Shown here piece by piece: positions 1-11,380 of a stretch of 64,000 bases of DNA (positions are counted from its first letter, which is position 1; each line of letters begins with the position of its first letter). Under the pieces are notes generated by a model. It did no database searches. It was not told the DNA's origin and worked only from the letters and a program-made list of their open reading frames with translations. The DNA comes from Takakia lepidozioides (taxonomy: Eukaryota > Streptophyta > Takakiopsida > Takakiales > Takakiaceae): positions 63,346,756-63,410,755 of the forward strand of contig CM060731.1 of assembly GCA_030704615.1 (NCBI GenBank), written 5' to 3'. The position numbers and the translations under genes were made by a program.

Positions 1-2526
1 TGACTTAGGGAAATGAAGTAGCGTCTTCCTTCATCCAGTAGGCCAGCGTGGCTGCATGCAGAGAGAACACATATAAAGGCGATACTGTCCGGCTTCAGGC
101 CTTCCACTTGCATTCCTTCAAATAGTTGCAGGGCCTCCCTATGACAACCATGCTGGGCATATCCTGCGATCATTGCGTTCCAGCACACCACATTTCGTTC
201 AGCCATATTGTCAAACACTCCCTTTGCCTCCTCGATGCACCCACATTTGGCATACATGTCCACGAGCGCAGTGTTCAGAATAACATCTGGTACAATTCCA
301 GCTTTCATGATGTCACCATGGACCTCTTTGCCCTTTTCCAGGGCTGCCAGGCTCGCACACACATTGCAAACGCAAACAAACGTGATGTGGTTGGGCTCCA
401 CCCCTTCCTGCATCATTTGCTCATAGGTCTCCAAAGCCTCCATCCCACACCCCTGCTGTGCATATCCTGCAATCATCGCGCTCCACGACACCACATCTCG
501 CTCAGCCATACTGTTGAACACTCCCTTTGCATCCTCGATGCTCCCACATTTGGCATACATGTCCACGAGGGTATTGCTCAGAATAACATCTGGTTCAATT
601 CCAGCTTTGACGATGTCACCATGGACCTCTTTGCCCTTTTCCAGGGCTGCCAGCCTCCCACACGCATTGCAAAGGCAAACAAACGTGATGCGGTCAGGCT
701 TCACCCCTTCCCGCATCATTTGCTCATAGGTCTCCAAAGCCTCCATCCCGCGTCCCTGCTGTGCATATCCTGCAAGCATCCCGTTCCATGACACTACATC
801 TCGTTCAGGCATATTGTCGAACACTCCCTTTGCATCCTCGATGCTCCCACATTTGGCATACATGTTCATCAGAGCAGTGTTCAGAACAACATCTGGTACA
901 ATTCCAGCTTTGACGATGTCGCCATGGACCTCTTTGCCCTTTCCCAGGGCTGCCAGGCTCACACACGCATTGCAAAGGCAAACAAACGTGATGCGGTCAG
1001 GCTTCACCCCTTCCCACATCATTTGCTCATAGGTCTCCAAAGCCTCCATCCCAAGCCCCCGGTGTGCACATCCTGCAATCAAAGCGTTCCACGACACTAC
1101 ATCTCGTTCAGCCATACTGTTGAACACTGCCTTTGCATCATCAATGCACCCGCATTTGGCATACATGTCCACTAGGGTATTGTTCAGAATGACATCTGGC
1201 ACAATTCCAGCTTTCATGATTTCACCATGTACCTCTCTGCCCTTCTCCAGGGCTGCCAGCCTCCCACACGCATTGCAAATGCAAACAAAGGTGACGTGGT
1301 CAGGCTTCACCCCTTCCCGCATCATTTGCTCATAGGTCTCCAAAGCCTCCATCCCATCCCCGTGCTGTGCATATCCTGCAATCATCGAATTCCACGACAC
1401 CACATTCCGTTCCACCATATTATCGAACAGTCCCTTTGCATCTTCGATGCTCCCACATTTCGCATACATGTCCACGAGGGTACTGTTCAGAATGATATCT
1501 GGTACAATTCCAGCTTTCATGATGTCACCATGGACCTCTTTGCCCTTTTCCAGGGCTTCCAGGCTCGCACACGCTTTGCAAACAAAAACAAACGTGATGT
1601 GGTCCGGCTTCACCGCTTGCCACATCATTTGCTCATAGGTCTCCAAAGCCTCCATCCCGCGCCCCTGCTGTGCATATCCTGCGATCATCGCGCTCCACGA
1701 CACCACATTTCGCTCAGGCATATTGTCGAACACTCCCTTTGCATCCTCGATGCACCCACATTTGGCATACATGTCCACGAGGGTACTGTTCAGAATGACA
1801 TCTGGTATGATTCCAGCTTTGATGATGTCACCATGGACCTTTTTGGCCTTTTCCAGGGCTGCCAGGCTCGCACATGCATTGCAAACGCAAACAAACGTGA
1901 TGTGGTTGGGCTTCACCCCTTCCCGCATCATTTGCTCATAGGTCTCTAGAGTATTCCTGCCACACCCATGCTTGTTCAATCCTGCCATCATTATGTTCCA
2001 TGTGATCAAGCTTCGTTGGGGCATTCTGTTGAACACTTGGTGAGCATCCATGATGCTCCCACACTTAACATACATGTTGAGAAGGTTGTTGTGTAGAAAA
2101 ACGTTTGGCTTGAATCCACTCTGGATAATGTGAGCGTGGACCTGCCTTCCAGCTTCCAGGCCTTTCAGCTTGATGCACTTCTGCAAGAGACAGACGTAAG
2201 TATCTGAATCTGCTGACACACCTCCTTGGTTTAAAGTCTGTAGAGCCTCTTTCAGTTGCCCTGCCTCACCAAGCATCCTCACATGCCCAGAAGTGCCGGA
2301 AGAGGCATTGTGGACTCCCTCACTTGGTCCTCTTTTGGAAGCTGTGGTCATGGTTGAGGTGCCTGAATTTATCAACTGTGCCACTGCTGCTGCTGATGAT
2401 GCTTCCAGTTGACAATCTACCCATGCAGGTATCTTGTAGCTATCGATCCACAAGGAATCATAGGTAATTTTGTGCTTGAAAACTGGCCCTCTTGGATGAA
2501 TCTGGACCCACACTCTATCACTGCCT
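1..2526 (-). CDS. PLS-DYW PPR protein, copy 1 (main exon, 3' end outside window)
   Basis: The minus strand reads openly from about 2526 to the left edge as a PLS-class pentatricopeptide repeat protein, so the E/DYW end lies outside the window. The family binds organellar transcripts, and DYW members carry out C-to-U editing. The body is a series of about 100-residue PLS triplets with recurring MYAKCGSIEDAKGVFDNM and HGDIVKAGIVPDVILN motifs. At DNA level these give a repeat period of about 303 bp. The exon opens with a VFKHKITYDSLWIDSY segment that corresponds to the PDF motif of OSB proteins. It is closely similar to copy 2 at 7041-9692. There is no clear ATG at the exon start; the first ATG lies in a TSTMTTASKRG segment near residue 55, so translation probably begins in an upstream exon or at that internal Met. 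The 5' exons look damaged, so this copy may be a pseudogene. Confidence 0.85.
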
Positions 2527-4188
2527 CTGCACAAATCATGCATACATCCTCGCCTTGCTGATAGCAGCTGACAATGGCAGCGTAGATGTCTTCTAGCAAA
2601 TACCCCAACCCTACTCATCAAACACTGGTTCCTTTGCTGAATTGCTCCCTGGACTTTAAAAATGAGCTGGGGAGGGAGAGGATGACAATGTCCAGCAAAG
2701 CTTGCATCTTGTTGGCTGCTTCTCTCTGTGATCTAGCAGGCATTCCCCTTTTTGCCTCGATTGTCCCACCATTGAGTGGGGTCGGGAAAATATGTATTCC
2801 ACAGCTTCTCCCCATCTGTTTTTGGATACTTTCCTGCTGCCACATTGGCAGTAACATGTGAAAACCACTCCGAACCATCATAGATCCACCTACCAAGCTT
2901 ACTTGCAGAGTTCAACATGAATAATTAGGGACGATTCTGATAGGAAGGCGAAACAGGCTGGAATGTGTTGAAGAAGCTATCCTCACCACATTGTCTTTGA
3001 CCTTGTGTCATGAAAGCGGCCAGCTTTTCTTTCAACCATGGAGGATTCAACCCACCATCAACCTAAAAGGACCTCTTGTGTGTGCTGCCTTGTGTCTGTA
3101 GTCTGGTGATCGAATTGGTCTGTGAGGGGAACCACCATGGTGCACCTGAGCAGCCATAAATTTAAACACAGCCTCCTGAGACCACGCTGACCCTCCCAAG
3201 TACCCTTATAACCATCAGGAGAAGTACCAAATCATGATAATAAGGAAAGAGCCCACACTTGCAGGATGGACAAACTTCTTCACATTGAAGATTGAGAAAG
3301 TCACACCTTGAGATTACATTTTGTCCCACCATTTAGTAGCATCTTTAAAAAACTCGTGCCAGCTCTGCTCCATGCTCCACAGTAGACCTTTGTGCCCGAA
3401 AACCCCACAGCATCAACATGTTGACAAGTTCCCTTATGGAGGAGTGCTAGTGAGCTTTCGACAACATTCATGCAAGCCACTTTGGGCGCCATTGGACTCT
3501 ACACATTGAGGAACATTCGAACATGTCCAAACTTACACATATGCTAAACCAGCTTACGTCTATATTCTGGAGATTTCGAGAGGTCTATGAAAACGACCAG
3601 GGAGAAGCTGAGAAACTACAGTCCCAACCCTCCCAAGTACCTTGCAAACTCCAGGGAAAAGAGCTTGTGCATCCTACTAACATGCCCTGCTCAGGAAGAA
3701 CAACCTCGATACGGACAGTAAATAAAGTTTTCGCAGAGCAAAGCGAGATTCTGCCTTCCCTCAACAACATTACAATCCAGTCCACACAATACCATCATAC
3801 CATAGTTCAGTCGAACTTCCTTTCTCATCCTACATGAAGAAAGCTCACCTTGTCAAGGCTACTGTCCCACCATTGTGAAGCAAATTTAACGAACTCCTCC
3901 CAGCGCTGTTCCATGCTGCACCGTTGACCTACACGCGAAATATACCAATTATCGGCCTTGCCTAACGATCCCGTGCGCTTTCTTGCTTCATTGCCCAGAG
4001 TACATAAGGTTCTGCTGAAGACAAGTCCGAGCCTGGATCCGAAAGCGCATACATACAACACTGCGACCCCAGAAAAGGAAACGGGAAGTGTTTGGTATCA
4101 TCACCTGACTTGAATGGCATCCCCGAAGGCCTACGCAAGGGACTCCGTCGTCTGCACATTGCCAAGAGGGATGCTTCACAGCCCATTT
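2527..4188 (-). pseudogene. Decayed 5' exons of PPR copy 1 with OSB-like PDF motifs
   Basis: Homologous to the 5' part of copy 2. Readable relics on the minus strand are: KLWNTYFPDPTQWWDNRGKK, ending at 2748; a SPDYRHK segment near 3080-3120, preceded by a TCACAG acceptor; WHEFFKDATKWWDKM near 3315-3370; and WEEFVKFASQWWDSSLDK ending at a GTGAGC donor near 3848. These match the two halves of the tryptophan-rich PDF motif of plant organellar ssDNA-binding proteins. After the exon ending at 2748 the donor reads GG where copy 2 has GT. The acceptor before the main exon is out of phase relative to copy 2. Exon 1 is cut by a hAT-like insertion at 4197. I infer loss of the original N-terminus. Confidence 0.6.
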
Positions 4189-4196
4189 GTACAAAC

Positions 4197-5706
4197 CAGT
4201 GTTGGTCTGGTATGGGTATCAGACCCGGGTCTGGTCCCTTGGTACATACCAGGGTTGATACCATCGTTGATACTAGGCTGGTATTCGTTTTCTCATACCA
4301 GCCACAATACCTGTACCCCCCTGCGGTCTTTCTCACTTACTCTGGTATGTGTACTATACTAATTTATGTGTACATATATGTACTTATTTATATTTATTTT
4401 TTGTTTATTGTACTTGTTTTCACTTGATAGGTACGTTCAGACTGACGATTAAGTTGGGGGATAAAGTACCTCCGGGTCTATCTGTGTTCACATGTGTCCA
4501 TGTCAGTAAGTTGACTGCTGATTGGATGTCGTCGTGGCAGGTGACATGGCAGAAAGTTATGCACGAAGTTAGGCCACTGATATTGCTATTTATTTGCAAG
4601 ATCAATCTTTGAATAATTGTAGATGTTTGGGTTTGATATTGGTCGTATCTTATTCATTCAAATTTCAACCTAATAAGTTATTTATTTCTTACTGCGATTC
4701 ATGGAAGGATGATTTTCATCTAAGTGTGATTTTTCTCATCATCTTCTTGTCCCGCCATCGCGTGTCTATGCTACAGCGGAAGTTGGAGCTTCTCTCATCG
4801 TGTGCTTCTTCCTTGATACCAGGCGTGTGTATTGCTTCATTCTCCGCTAGAGATTGCATCAGCAAGTACACTAACGACATTGAATGAATATGCTTTTCAT
4901 GTTGAAAATTGGTTGAGTTTGCAAATCAGTTGAAATTCATGCAATTCATTTTCATTCTGATCACTGATGTGTTTAGCTCTTGTGATTGCAGGTATGGCTT
5001 CATCTGTGCAAAATTCAGATGATGTTGGCGGTGCTGGAAAAGCAAACAGAGGGAAAGGGAAAGAAAAACGAGCAAGACAACCAAACTGGGAGTATGCCGA
5101 GATCATGGCACTCATCAACGCGAAGCACATGGAATATATTTGGTTGAAAAATACAATTGATACCAGGTCGAATACAGTTAATATAGTTTCGAGGGGCCGC
5201 ATTACGATATGATGTTGCAAGGAAAGTGATTATGCAAGATGCTGCAAACGACGCAAAGGAGAGCGATGCTACATGATGACGATGGAGGCAGTTTATGTCA
5301 TCCATAGCAATTAGGGTAAATACATGTGGTATGTTATGAACAGAGGTAAGAGAGAATATAAATAGGTAAAATTATTTGTTAACATATGCATATGTGTGAA
5401 CGAAAATAGAATAAGTTTCATGTGTAAGTATAACTCGAATATAAGAAGGTCAAAGAAATTTATTTGCCATGAAAATATTCACTCTTAAGTTGGTAGACAT
5501 TTGGATGCTACTTATGAGTCTGAATGTACCTGATATGTGATAAACTTGAAAGTCAAGATGGCTTTGGAATGATACCAGAATTGATCTCATACCAGCTGGT
5601 ATTGTGGTCATGATACTCATACTCATACCAGTATCTGGGAAAAAATACATCCACCATTATATAGACCAGTCTGGTATGTCCTAAACCTGATACCAGACCA
5701 ACACTG
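4197..5706. mobile_element. hAT-like element with GGTAT-rich ends, 8-bp TSD
   Basis: Terminal inverted repeats start CAGTGTTGGTCTGGTAT at 4197 and mirror ATACCAGACCAACACTG ending at 5706. The flanking 8 bp GTACAAAC occurs at 4189-4196 and again at 5707-5714, the target-site length of hAT transposons. Both ends are rich in degenerate GGTAT/ATACC motifs. No transposase is recognisable inside, so it is a non-autonomous copy. It sits in the first coding exon of PPR copy 1. Diverged relatives lie near 30.35 kb and 57.85-58.37 kb. Confidence 0.75.
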
Positions 5707-5714
5707 GTACAAAC

Positions 5715-7040
5715 CAAGTTCGGTTGTGAACCCTGTTAGCTTTGCAAAAACTGGAAAAAGGTGTCAAATTTGAACATTGACAGTTCATATATATGTACAT
5801 ATATGACATCCCGCTTGAGGTTCATTTCTAAGTTCACGTCCGTCTCCTTGCCCATCCAGGAGGTCAATAAGATACCAAGGACTCTGCTTAATGTGCTCTA
5901 TTTTGTGACAGCATGTAGTGAAGATTGCTTGCTGAATTGGCTGTTTTGTAAGGATGGCGGTTTTCCCAGGTTTCCCCCTCTGAACTTGATTGAAAATTGT
6001 TCATGCATGCATCTACTTAGTCTCGGTGTTGTACATAGTAGCACAAGAGTTCGGAATTTTCCAACGGGCATAACATCAGGGCATCACATACAAGATGACT
6101 CATTATCGCCTGTGCCGGCGTTGCTCTGACAGAAGAACTTATGTGCCATCTTTGAGTTATAAATAGAGCCATTGAGAGCTGTTGCTACCATTCCACAGAT
6201 ATTCTCTTGGTATTTGATCAAATACCTCAATTTCCAAGCTATCTTTCTATAAACTTTCTGAAGTAAACTGACAACAGGTGGTATTCTCACTTGTACTGCA
6301 TAGTTGTAAGCTGTCCGAGTTGTGCGAGCTATGCAATGTAGAGAAACAGATGGAACAGTGTTTTGGGTGAAACGCCGCATCCAATTCATGCCGCACCAAT
6401 CAATAGCAGAATACCCAAATACCATTCAAATCACTATGTGACTTTCACGTGGCCACCTCGGGATGCAGGGCTGTAAAAACTAAAAATCAATAACCTTGCT
6501 GCAACCATGCTGTTGAACAGAGGAGCGGATGTGGATTTTGATCCACAAAGGGGGAAACAAGTCGTTAGACAAGGCTTCCATCTTGGTGGGCTAAGGCTAG
6601 CTTTCCACAACATTCATGCAAAGTTAGTCAAGGGCTCTATTTGAAGCAGCATCATATACAAACATGTCCAAATTAAGATGCTGAACAAACTCCTGCACAA
6701 GGCTGCCCCTCTAATCAAGATCATTATGATCCGTTTTCACGTCATCTTCAAGCTTCGAAGAAGCTCCACCATCCACACCATAATAATGACAGCACTCTGA
6801 TTTCCTTCCACTATCACCAGAGCCAGTCAAAATCCCCCATTCACTCATTACCTGCTCCAGTCAGTTGCAATTATAGGCTGACTTCCCATGCTGGGTAGAC
6901 TCCACTACCATTACCTGTGATATGCCACAGGAAATGACCTAAACGGTACATCATGGTCAATATTCTCAGAAGATGGTGGATGGACTGAGTACCTACACAG
7001 ATCAATGAATGAAGACACACCTTTCCAGAATACCATCATT
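5715..7040. other. Intergenic spacer between PPR copies 1 and 2
   Basis: I see no convincing gene. A stretch near 6590-6720 resembles intron DNA of the PPR copies (compare 3440-3560 and 10530-10640), so part of this spacer derives from the same duplicated block. The 3' flank of copy 2 at about 6930-7040 is duplicated again, inverted, after the DYW fragment at 32.65 kb. Confidence 0.5.
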
Positions 7041-9692
7041 TCACCAGTAATCCCCACAAGAACAAACCCCATCTTCAAAGTGGTGAAAGCGGTTAGCGTC
7101 CCGTACAATAATTGCTCGGCCAACCATCTTTGAGATGAACTTGGTGGAGGTGTGGCAGTCACCACACACCCGAAGATTCGTGATGAGACGAAGAGGCGTC
7201 CTAGGGGCTGTGCTAATCAGCCCAAAACCAATGGCCAGCTTTTCACTGTGGTGGTGGCAAAGAGAAAATTCCTTTTGCTCCAATACAAAGTGCCTGTCAG
7301 GCACATACCCCGCCTCCTTCATCTGCCCAGTCAATCTTCTCAGCTCAGCGCGGATTTCCTCCATTTTTGGATGCAATTTGTCATCTACAACGAAGGTGTG
7401 CACCCTATTGCCAACCTCAATGCAGCAGCGACCTGGATCCTTTCCAACCCCTCTGACTTTCATCATTTTTCTCACCTTTGCACCATCATCCCACCTGCCA
7501 GCTGCGGCATAGATGTTTAATAGCAACACATAAGTCGCAGCGTCCTGTTCATCCCACTTGAGAATAGATGTTGCTGCACGTTCAGCCATCTCCAAATTGC
7601 AATGGATTCTGCAAGCACCGAGCAAGGCCCTCCAAACCACAGCATCTGGTTTGATTGGCATTCTGTTAATGAAGTCCTCTGCTTCATCCAATCGCCCCGC
7701 ACGGCCAAGAAGGTCCACCATGGAGCCAAAGTGCTCTACAGCTGGAATGATGCCATGATCTTGACTCATGGAGTCAAAGTAGTATTTGCCTTCATCCACT
7801 AGGCCAGCATGGCTACATGCAGAGAGAACAGATAGAAAAGTGATGCTGTTCAGCTTCAAGCCGTCCACTTGCATTTCTTCCATTAGTTCCAGGGCCTCCA
7901 TATCATAACCATGCTGGGCATATCCTGCGATCATCGCGTTCCAGGATGCCACATCTCGTTCAGCCATATTCTCAAACACTCCCTTTGCATCCTTGATGCA
8001 CCCACATTTGGCATACATGTCCACGAGCGCAGTGTTCAGAATGACATCTGATACAATTCCAGCTTTCACAATGTCACCATGGACCTTTGTGCCCTTTTCC
8101 AGGGCTGTCAGGCTCGCACAGGCATTGCAAATACAAACAAATGTGATACGGTCGGGCTTCACCCCTTCCTGCATCATTTGCTCATAGGTCTCCAAAGCCT
8201 CCATCCCGTGCCCATGCTGCGCATATCCTGCCATCATCGCGTTCCAGGATGCCACATCTCGTACAGCCATATTGTCAAACACTGCCTGTGCATCCTCGAT
8301 ACTGCTGCATTTGGCATACATGTCCACCAGGGCAGTGTTCAGAATGACATCTGGTACAATTCCAGCTTTAACGATGTCACCATGGACCTTTTTGCCTCTT
8401 TCCAGGGCTGCCAGGCTCGCACATGCATTGCAAACACAAATGAATGTGACGTGGTCGAGCTTGACCCCTTCCCGCCTCATTTGCTCATAGATCTCCAAAG
8501 CCTCCATCCTGCGCCCCTGCTGTGCATATCCTGCAATCATAGCACTCCAGGACACCACGTCGCGGTCAGCCATATTGTCAAACACTCCCTTTGCATCCTC
8601 GATACTCCCGCATTTGGCATACATGTCCACCAGTGCAGTATTCAGAATGACATCTGCTACAATTCCCGCTTTCACAATGTCACCATGGACCTCTTTGCCC
8701 TTTTCCAGGGCTTCCAGGTTTGCACATGCATTGCAAACGCAAATGAACGTGACCCGGTTGGGCTTCACCCCTTCCCGCATCATATCCTCATAGGTCTCCA
8801 AAGCCTCCATCCCACACCCATGCTGTGCATACCCTGCAATCATAGCACTCCAGGACACCACATCGCGTTCGACCATATGGTCGAATACTCCCTTTGCATC
8901 CTCGATCCACCCACATTTGGCATACATGTCCACCAGGGCAGTGTTCAGAATGACATCTGGTACAATTCCAGCTTTCACGATGTCACCATGGACCTCTTTG
9001 GCCTTTTCCGGGGCTGCCAGGCTTGCACACGCATTGCAAACGGCAATGAACGTGACCCGGTCGGGCTTCACCCCTTCCCGTATCATTTGCGCATATGTCT
9101 CCATCGCATTCCTACCACACCCATGCTTGGTAAATCCTGCAATCATTATATTCCACGTGATCAAACGTCGCTTATGCATTCTGTTGAACACTTGGCAAGC
9201 ATCTATAATGCTCCCGCATTTAACATACATGTTGAGAAGGGTGTTGTGTAGAAAAACGTTTGGCGTGAATCCACTTTCAATAATGTGAGCATGCACCTGC
9301 TTTCCAGCTTCCAGGCATTTCAGCTTGATGCACTTATGCAAGAGACAGACGTAAGTATCTGAATCTGCAGAAATGTCTCCTTGGTTTAAAGTCTGTAAAG
9401 CCTCTTTCAGTCGCCCTGCCTCACATAGCATCCTCACATGCCCAGATGTGCCAGAAGAGGCATTGTGGACTCCCTCTCTTGGTCCTCTTTCAGAAGCTTT
9501 GGTCATCGTTGAGGTGCCTGATTTTATCAACTGTGCCGCTGTCGCTGCTGCCTCCAGTTGACCACCTACCCATGCAGGCTTGCTGTAGCTATCGATCCAC
9601 AGGGAAACGTAGGTAATTTTGTGCTTGAAATCCGGCCCTCTTGGATGAATCTGGACCCACACTCTATCCCTGCTTCCTTCAGCTTTCCATGC
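7041..9692 (-). CDS. PLS-DYW PPR protein, copy 2 (main exon)
   Basis: Large exon ending in a DYW C-terminus, predicted to bind and C-to-U edit organellar transcripts. An acceptor (GTGTTAG) precedes 9692. The frame then runs through GPDFKHKITYVSLWIDSY, the second half of an OSB-type PDF motif, into about 100-residue PLS repeats (VDMYAKCGSIEDAKGVFDNM and variants). E-type motifs follow, then the DYW domain with the zinc/deaminase signature [16 protein letters not shown] and the terminal CSCGDYW. There is no in-frame stop over about 880 codons. The segment from 9662 opens with GTG, and the first internal ATG is at 9506, inside a stretch that does not look like a transit peptide. The true start is therefore most likely the upstream exon at 11191-11380. 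Five or so near-identical PLS units show a 303-bp DNA periodicity. Confidence 0.9.
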   Translation of the reverse strand, partial: AWKAEGSRDRVWVQIHPRGPDFKHKITYVSLWIDSYSKPAWVGGQLEAAATAAQLIKSGTSTMTKASERGPREGVHNASSGTSGHVRMLCEAGRLKEALQTLNQGDISADSDTYVCLLHKCIKLKCLEAGKQVHAHIIESGFTPNVFLHNTLLNMYVKCGSIIDACQVFNRMHKRRLITWNIMIAGFTKHGCGRNAMETYAQMIREGVKPDRVTFIAVCNACASLAAPEKAKEVHGDIVKAGIVPDVILNTALVDMYAKCGWIEDAKGVFDHMVERDVVSWSAMIAGYAQHGCGMEALETYEDMMREGVKPNRVTFICVCNACANLEALEKGKEVHGDIVKAGIVADVILNTALVDMYAKCGSIEDAKGVFDNMADRDVVSWSAMIAGYAQQGRRMEALEIYEQMRREGVKLDHVTFICVCNACASLAALERGKKVHGDIVKAGIVPDVILNTALVDMYAKCSSIEDAQAVFDNMAVRDVASWNAMMAGYAQHGHGMEALETYEQMMQEGVKPDRITFVCICNACASLTALEKGTKVHGDIVKAGIVSDVILNTALVDMYAKCGCIKDAKGVFENMAERDVASWNAMIAGYAQHGYDMEALELMEEMQVDGLKLNSITFLSVLSACSHAGLVDEGKYYFDSMSQDHGIIPAVEHFGSMVDLLGRAGRLDEAEDFINRMPIKPDAVVWRALLGACRIHCNLEMAERAATSILKWDEQDAATYVLLLNIYAAAGRWDDGAKVRKMMKVRGVGKDPGRCCIEVGNRVHTFVVDDKLHPKMEEIRAELRRLTGQMKEAGYVPDRHFVLEQKEFSLCHHHSEKLAIGFGLISTAPRTPLRLITNLRVCGDCHTSTKFISKMVGRAIIVRDANRFHHFEDGVCSCGDYW

Positions 9693-9922
9693 CTAACACA
9701 AATCATGTATAGAACCTCACCTTGCTGCTAGCAGCTGACAATGTCAGCTTAGATTTGTTCAAGCAAACACCCCAACCCTACTTATCACACACTAGTTCCT
9801 GTGCTGAATTGCTCCCAAGACTTTTAAAAATGTGCTGGGGAGAGAGAGAGGATGACAATTTCCAACAAAGCTTTTTATGCATGTTGTTGTCTGCTTCTCT
9901 CTGTAATCTAGTAGGCATTCAC

Positions 9923-10017
9923 CTTTTTGCCTGTATTGTCCCACCATTGACTGGGGTCGGAAAAATGTTCCTTCCAAAGCTTCTGTTCCTCTCTGTTGTC
10001 TGTTTTTGGATATTTTC
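9923..10017 (-). CDS. Upstream exon of PPR copy 2: first half of a PDF motif
   Basis: On the minus strand a candidate acceptor GGCAACAG precedes 10017, and the exon ends AAAAAG at 9923 before a GTGAAT donor. It encodes KLWKEHFSDPSQWWDNTGKK, the tryptophan-rich first half of the PDF motif. Splicing in phase 0 to the main exon at 9692 would place it before GPDFKHKITYVSLW, restoring a motif of the usual arrangement. Copy 1 has the homologous exon, but its donor is mutated. The exact acceptor is uncertain. Confidence 0.55.
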
Positions 10018-10149
10018 CTGTTGCCACATTAGCAATAACATGTCAAAATCACTCCAAACAACCATAGATCCACCCAACGAGCTATTGCAGAATTCAACGA
10101 GAGAAATTAGGACCGCCTGTGATAAGGGCAAAACAGGATGAAATGTGTT

Positions 10150-10300
10150 GAAGGTGCCCTCACCACATTGTCCTTGACCTTGTGTCATGAAAGCAGTTAG
10201 CTTTTCTTTCACCCATGGAGGATTCAACCGACCATCAACACAAAAGGACCTCTTGTGTGTGCTGCTTGTGTCTATAGTTGGGTGATCGCGGATGGGTCTG
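10150..10300 (-). pseudogene. Second-half PDF-motif relic in PPR copy 2
   Basis: After a TTCTCACAG acceptor on the minus strand, the sequence reads SPNYRHK in one frame and HKRSFCVDGRLNPPWVKEKL in another. These are two pieces of the PDF-motif second half, seen intact in copy 3 as SPDFRHKRTKEALWMESW then NPPWVK. The frame change between them implies an indel, so this exon is probably broken or skipped. Confidence 0.45.
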
Positions 10301-10923
10301 TGAGAACCACCAGAGTGCATCTGAGCAGCCATAGATTTTAAACACGGCATCCTAAGACCAAGCTGACCTGCCAAGAACATTGTAAACACCAGGAAATTTA
10401 CCAAATCGAGATACTGACCACATTTGCAGGATGGACACACTTCTTCACATTTGCTCCATGCTCCACGGTACACCTTTGTGCCAGAAAATCCAAACAGCAT
10501 CAACATTTTTGACAAGTTCCTTGATGGAGGAGTGCTAATGAGCTTTCAAGAACATTCACGCCAGTCACTTTGAGCTCCATTGGATTCTACAGAATGAGAA
10601 ACATTCGAGCAAGTCCAAAACTCATACAAATGCTAAACAAGCTTCTGTCTGCAGTCTGAGATGTTGGAGTGGTCTGTGAAAACGACCAGGGAGAAGCCAC
10701 AGTCTCAACCCTCCCAAGTACCTTGCAAACTCCAGGGGAAAGACCTTGCGCATCCTACTTTCAACAACCTTTCTACGGACTGTGAAAGCAGTTTTGCAGA
10801 GGAAAGCCAGATTCTGACTTCACCCAACAACTAGGGGTACAATGCAATCCACACTGCATGATCCTCCCAGACTTAAGTCAAACTTCCTCAGACTCCTTCA
10901 CATCCTACATGAAGAAAGCTCAC

Positions 10924-11117
10924 CTTATCAAAGATTCTGTCCCACCATTGTGAAGGCTCTTTACAGAACTTCTGCCAGTGCGGTTCCATGCTCCAGCGTT
11001 GACCTACATGCCAGATATACCAATTATCGGCCTTGTCCAACGATCCCGCGCGCATTCTCGCTTCTTTGCCCAGAGTACATTCGTTTCTGCTGAATTGCGC
11101 AAAAGACAATTCCGAGC
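10924..11117 (-). CDS. Second exon of PPR copy 2, with a PDF-motif first half
   Basis: Bounded by a GATCCAG acceptor before 11117 and a GATAAG/GTGAGC donor at 10924. It is 194 nt, entering in phase 1 and leaving in phase 0, compatible with the 190-nt first exon. It encodes DKADNWYIWHVGQRWSM followed by WQKFCKEPSQWWDRIFDK. In copy 3 the corresponding exon also starts with GC (completing a Gly codon) and ends in WWDNRFHK before GTGAGG, supporting the assignment. Confidence 0.6.
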
Positions 11118-11190
11118 CTGGATCCGGTGGCGCGTACATACAACACAGCGACCCCAGAAAAGGAAACCGCGAAGTGTTTCGTGTTATTAC

Positions 11191-11380
11191 CTAATTTGAA
11201 TGGTATCCCTGAGGGCACCATAGCCACTATTCCCAAGGGGGATGCCGCTTTCAGCCCCACATCCCAGCCCTTTAATCCACTGCACGACGCGAGGCCTCTC
11301 GCATGACCGAAGAGAGAGGATAGGCCCTTGGATATGGAGTGGGCATGCGCGTGTAGGAGAACGCGGGAAGACGCTGCCAT
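11191..11380 (-). CDS. First exon of PPR copy 2 (predicted organellar transit peptide)
   Basis: Starts at the ATG read on the minus strand at 11380 and ends at 11191 before a GTAATA donor: 190 nt, phase 1. The first 32 residues (MAASSRVLLHAHAHSISKG, then SSLFGHARGL) are rich in Ala, Ser, Arg and His with no acidic residue, which fits mitochondrial or plastid targeting. The first coding exon of copy 3 is also exactly 190 nt and phase 1. That is strong support for homologous gene structure. Confidence 0.6.

Noticed and set aside
126-1949. Long plus-strand frames opposite PPR copy 1 (and likewise at 8079-9251)
   Set aside because: They are antisense shadows of the PLS repeats; their periodicity and words follow the minus-strand PPR codons.
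4092-4427. Small frames in the first part of the hAT-like element
   Set aside because: They cross the element border at 4197 and arise from GGTAT repeats; no transposase motif.
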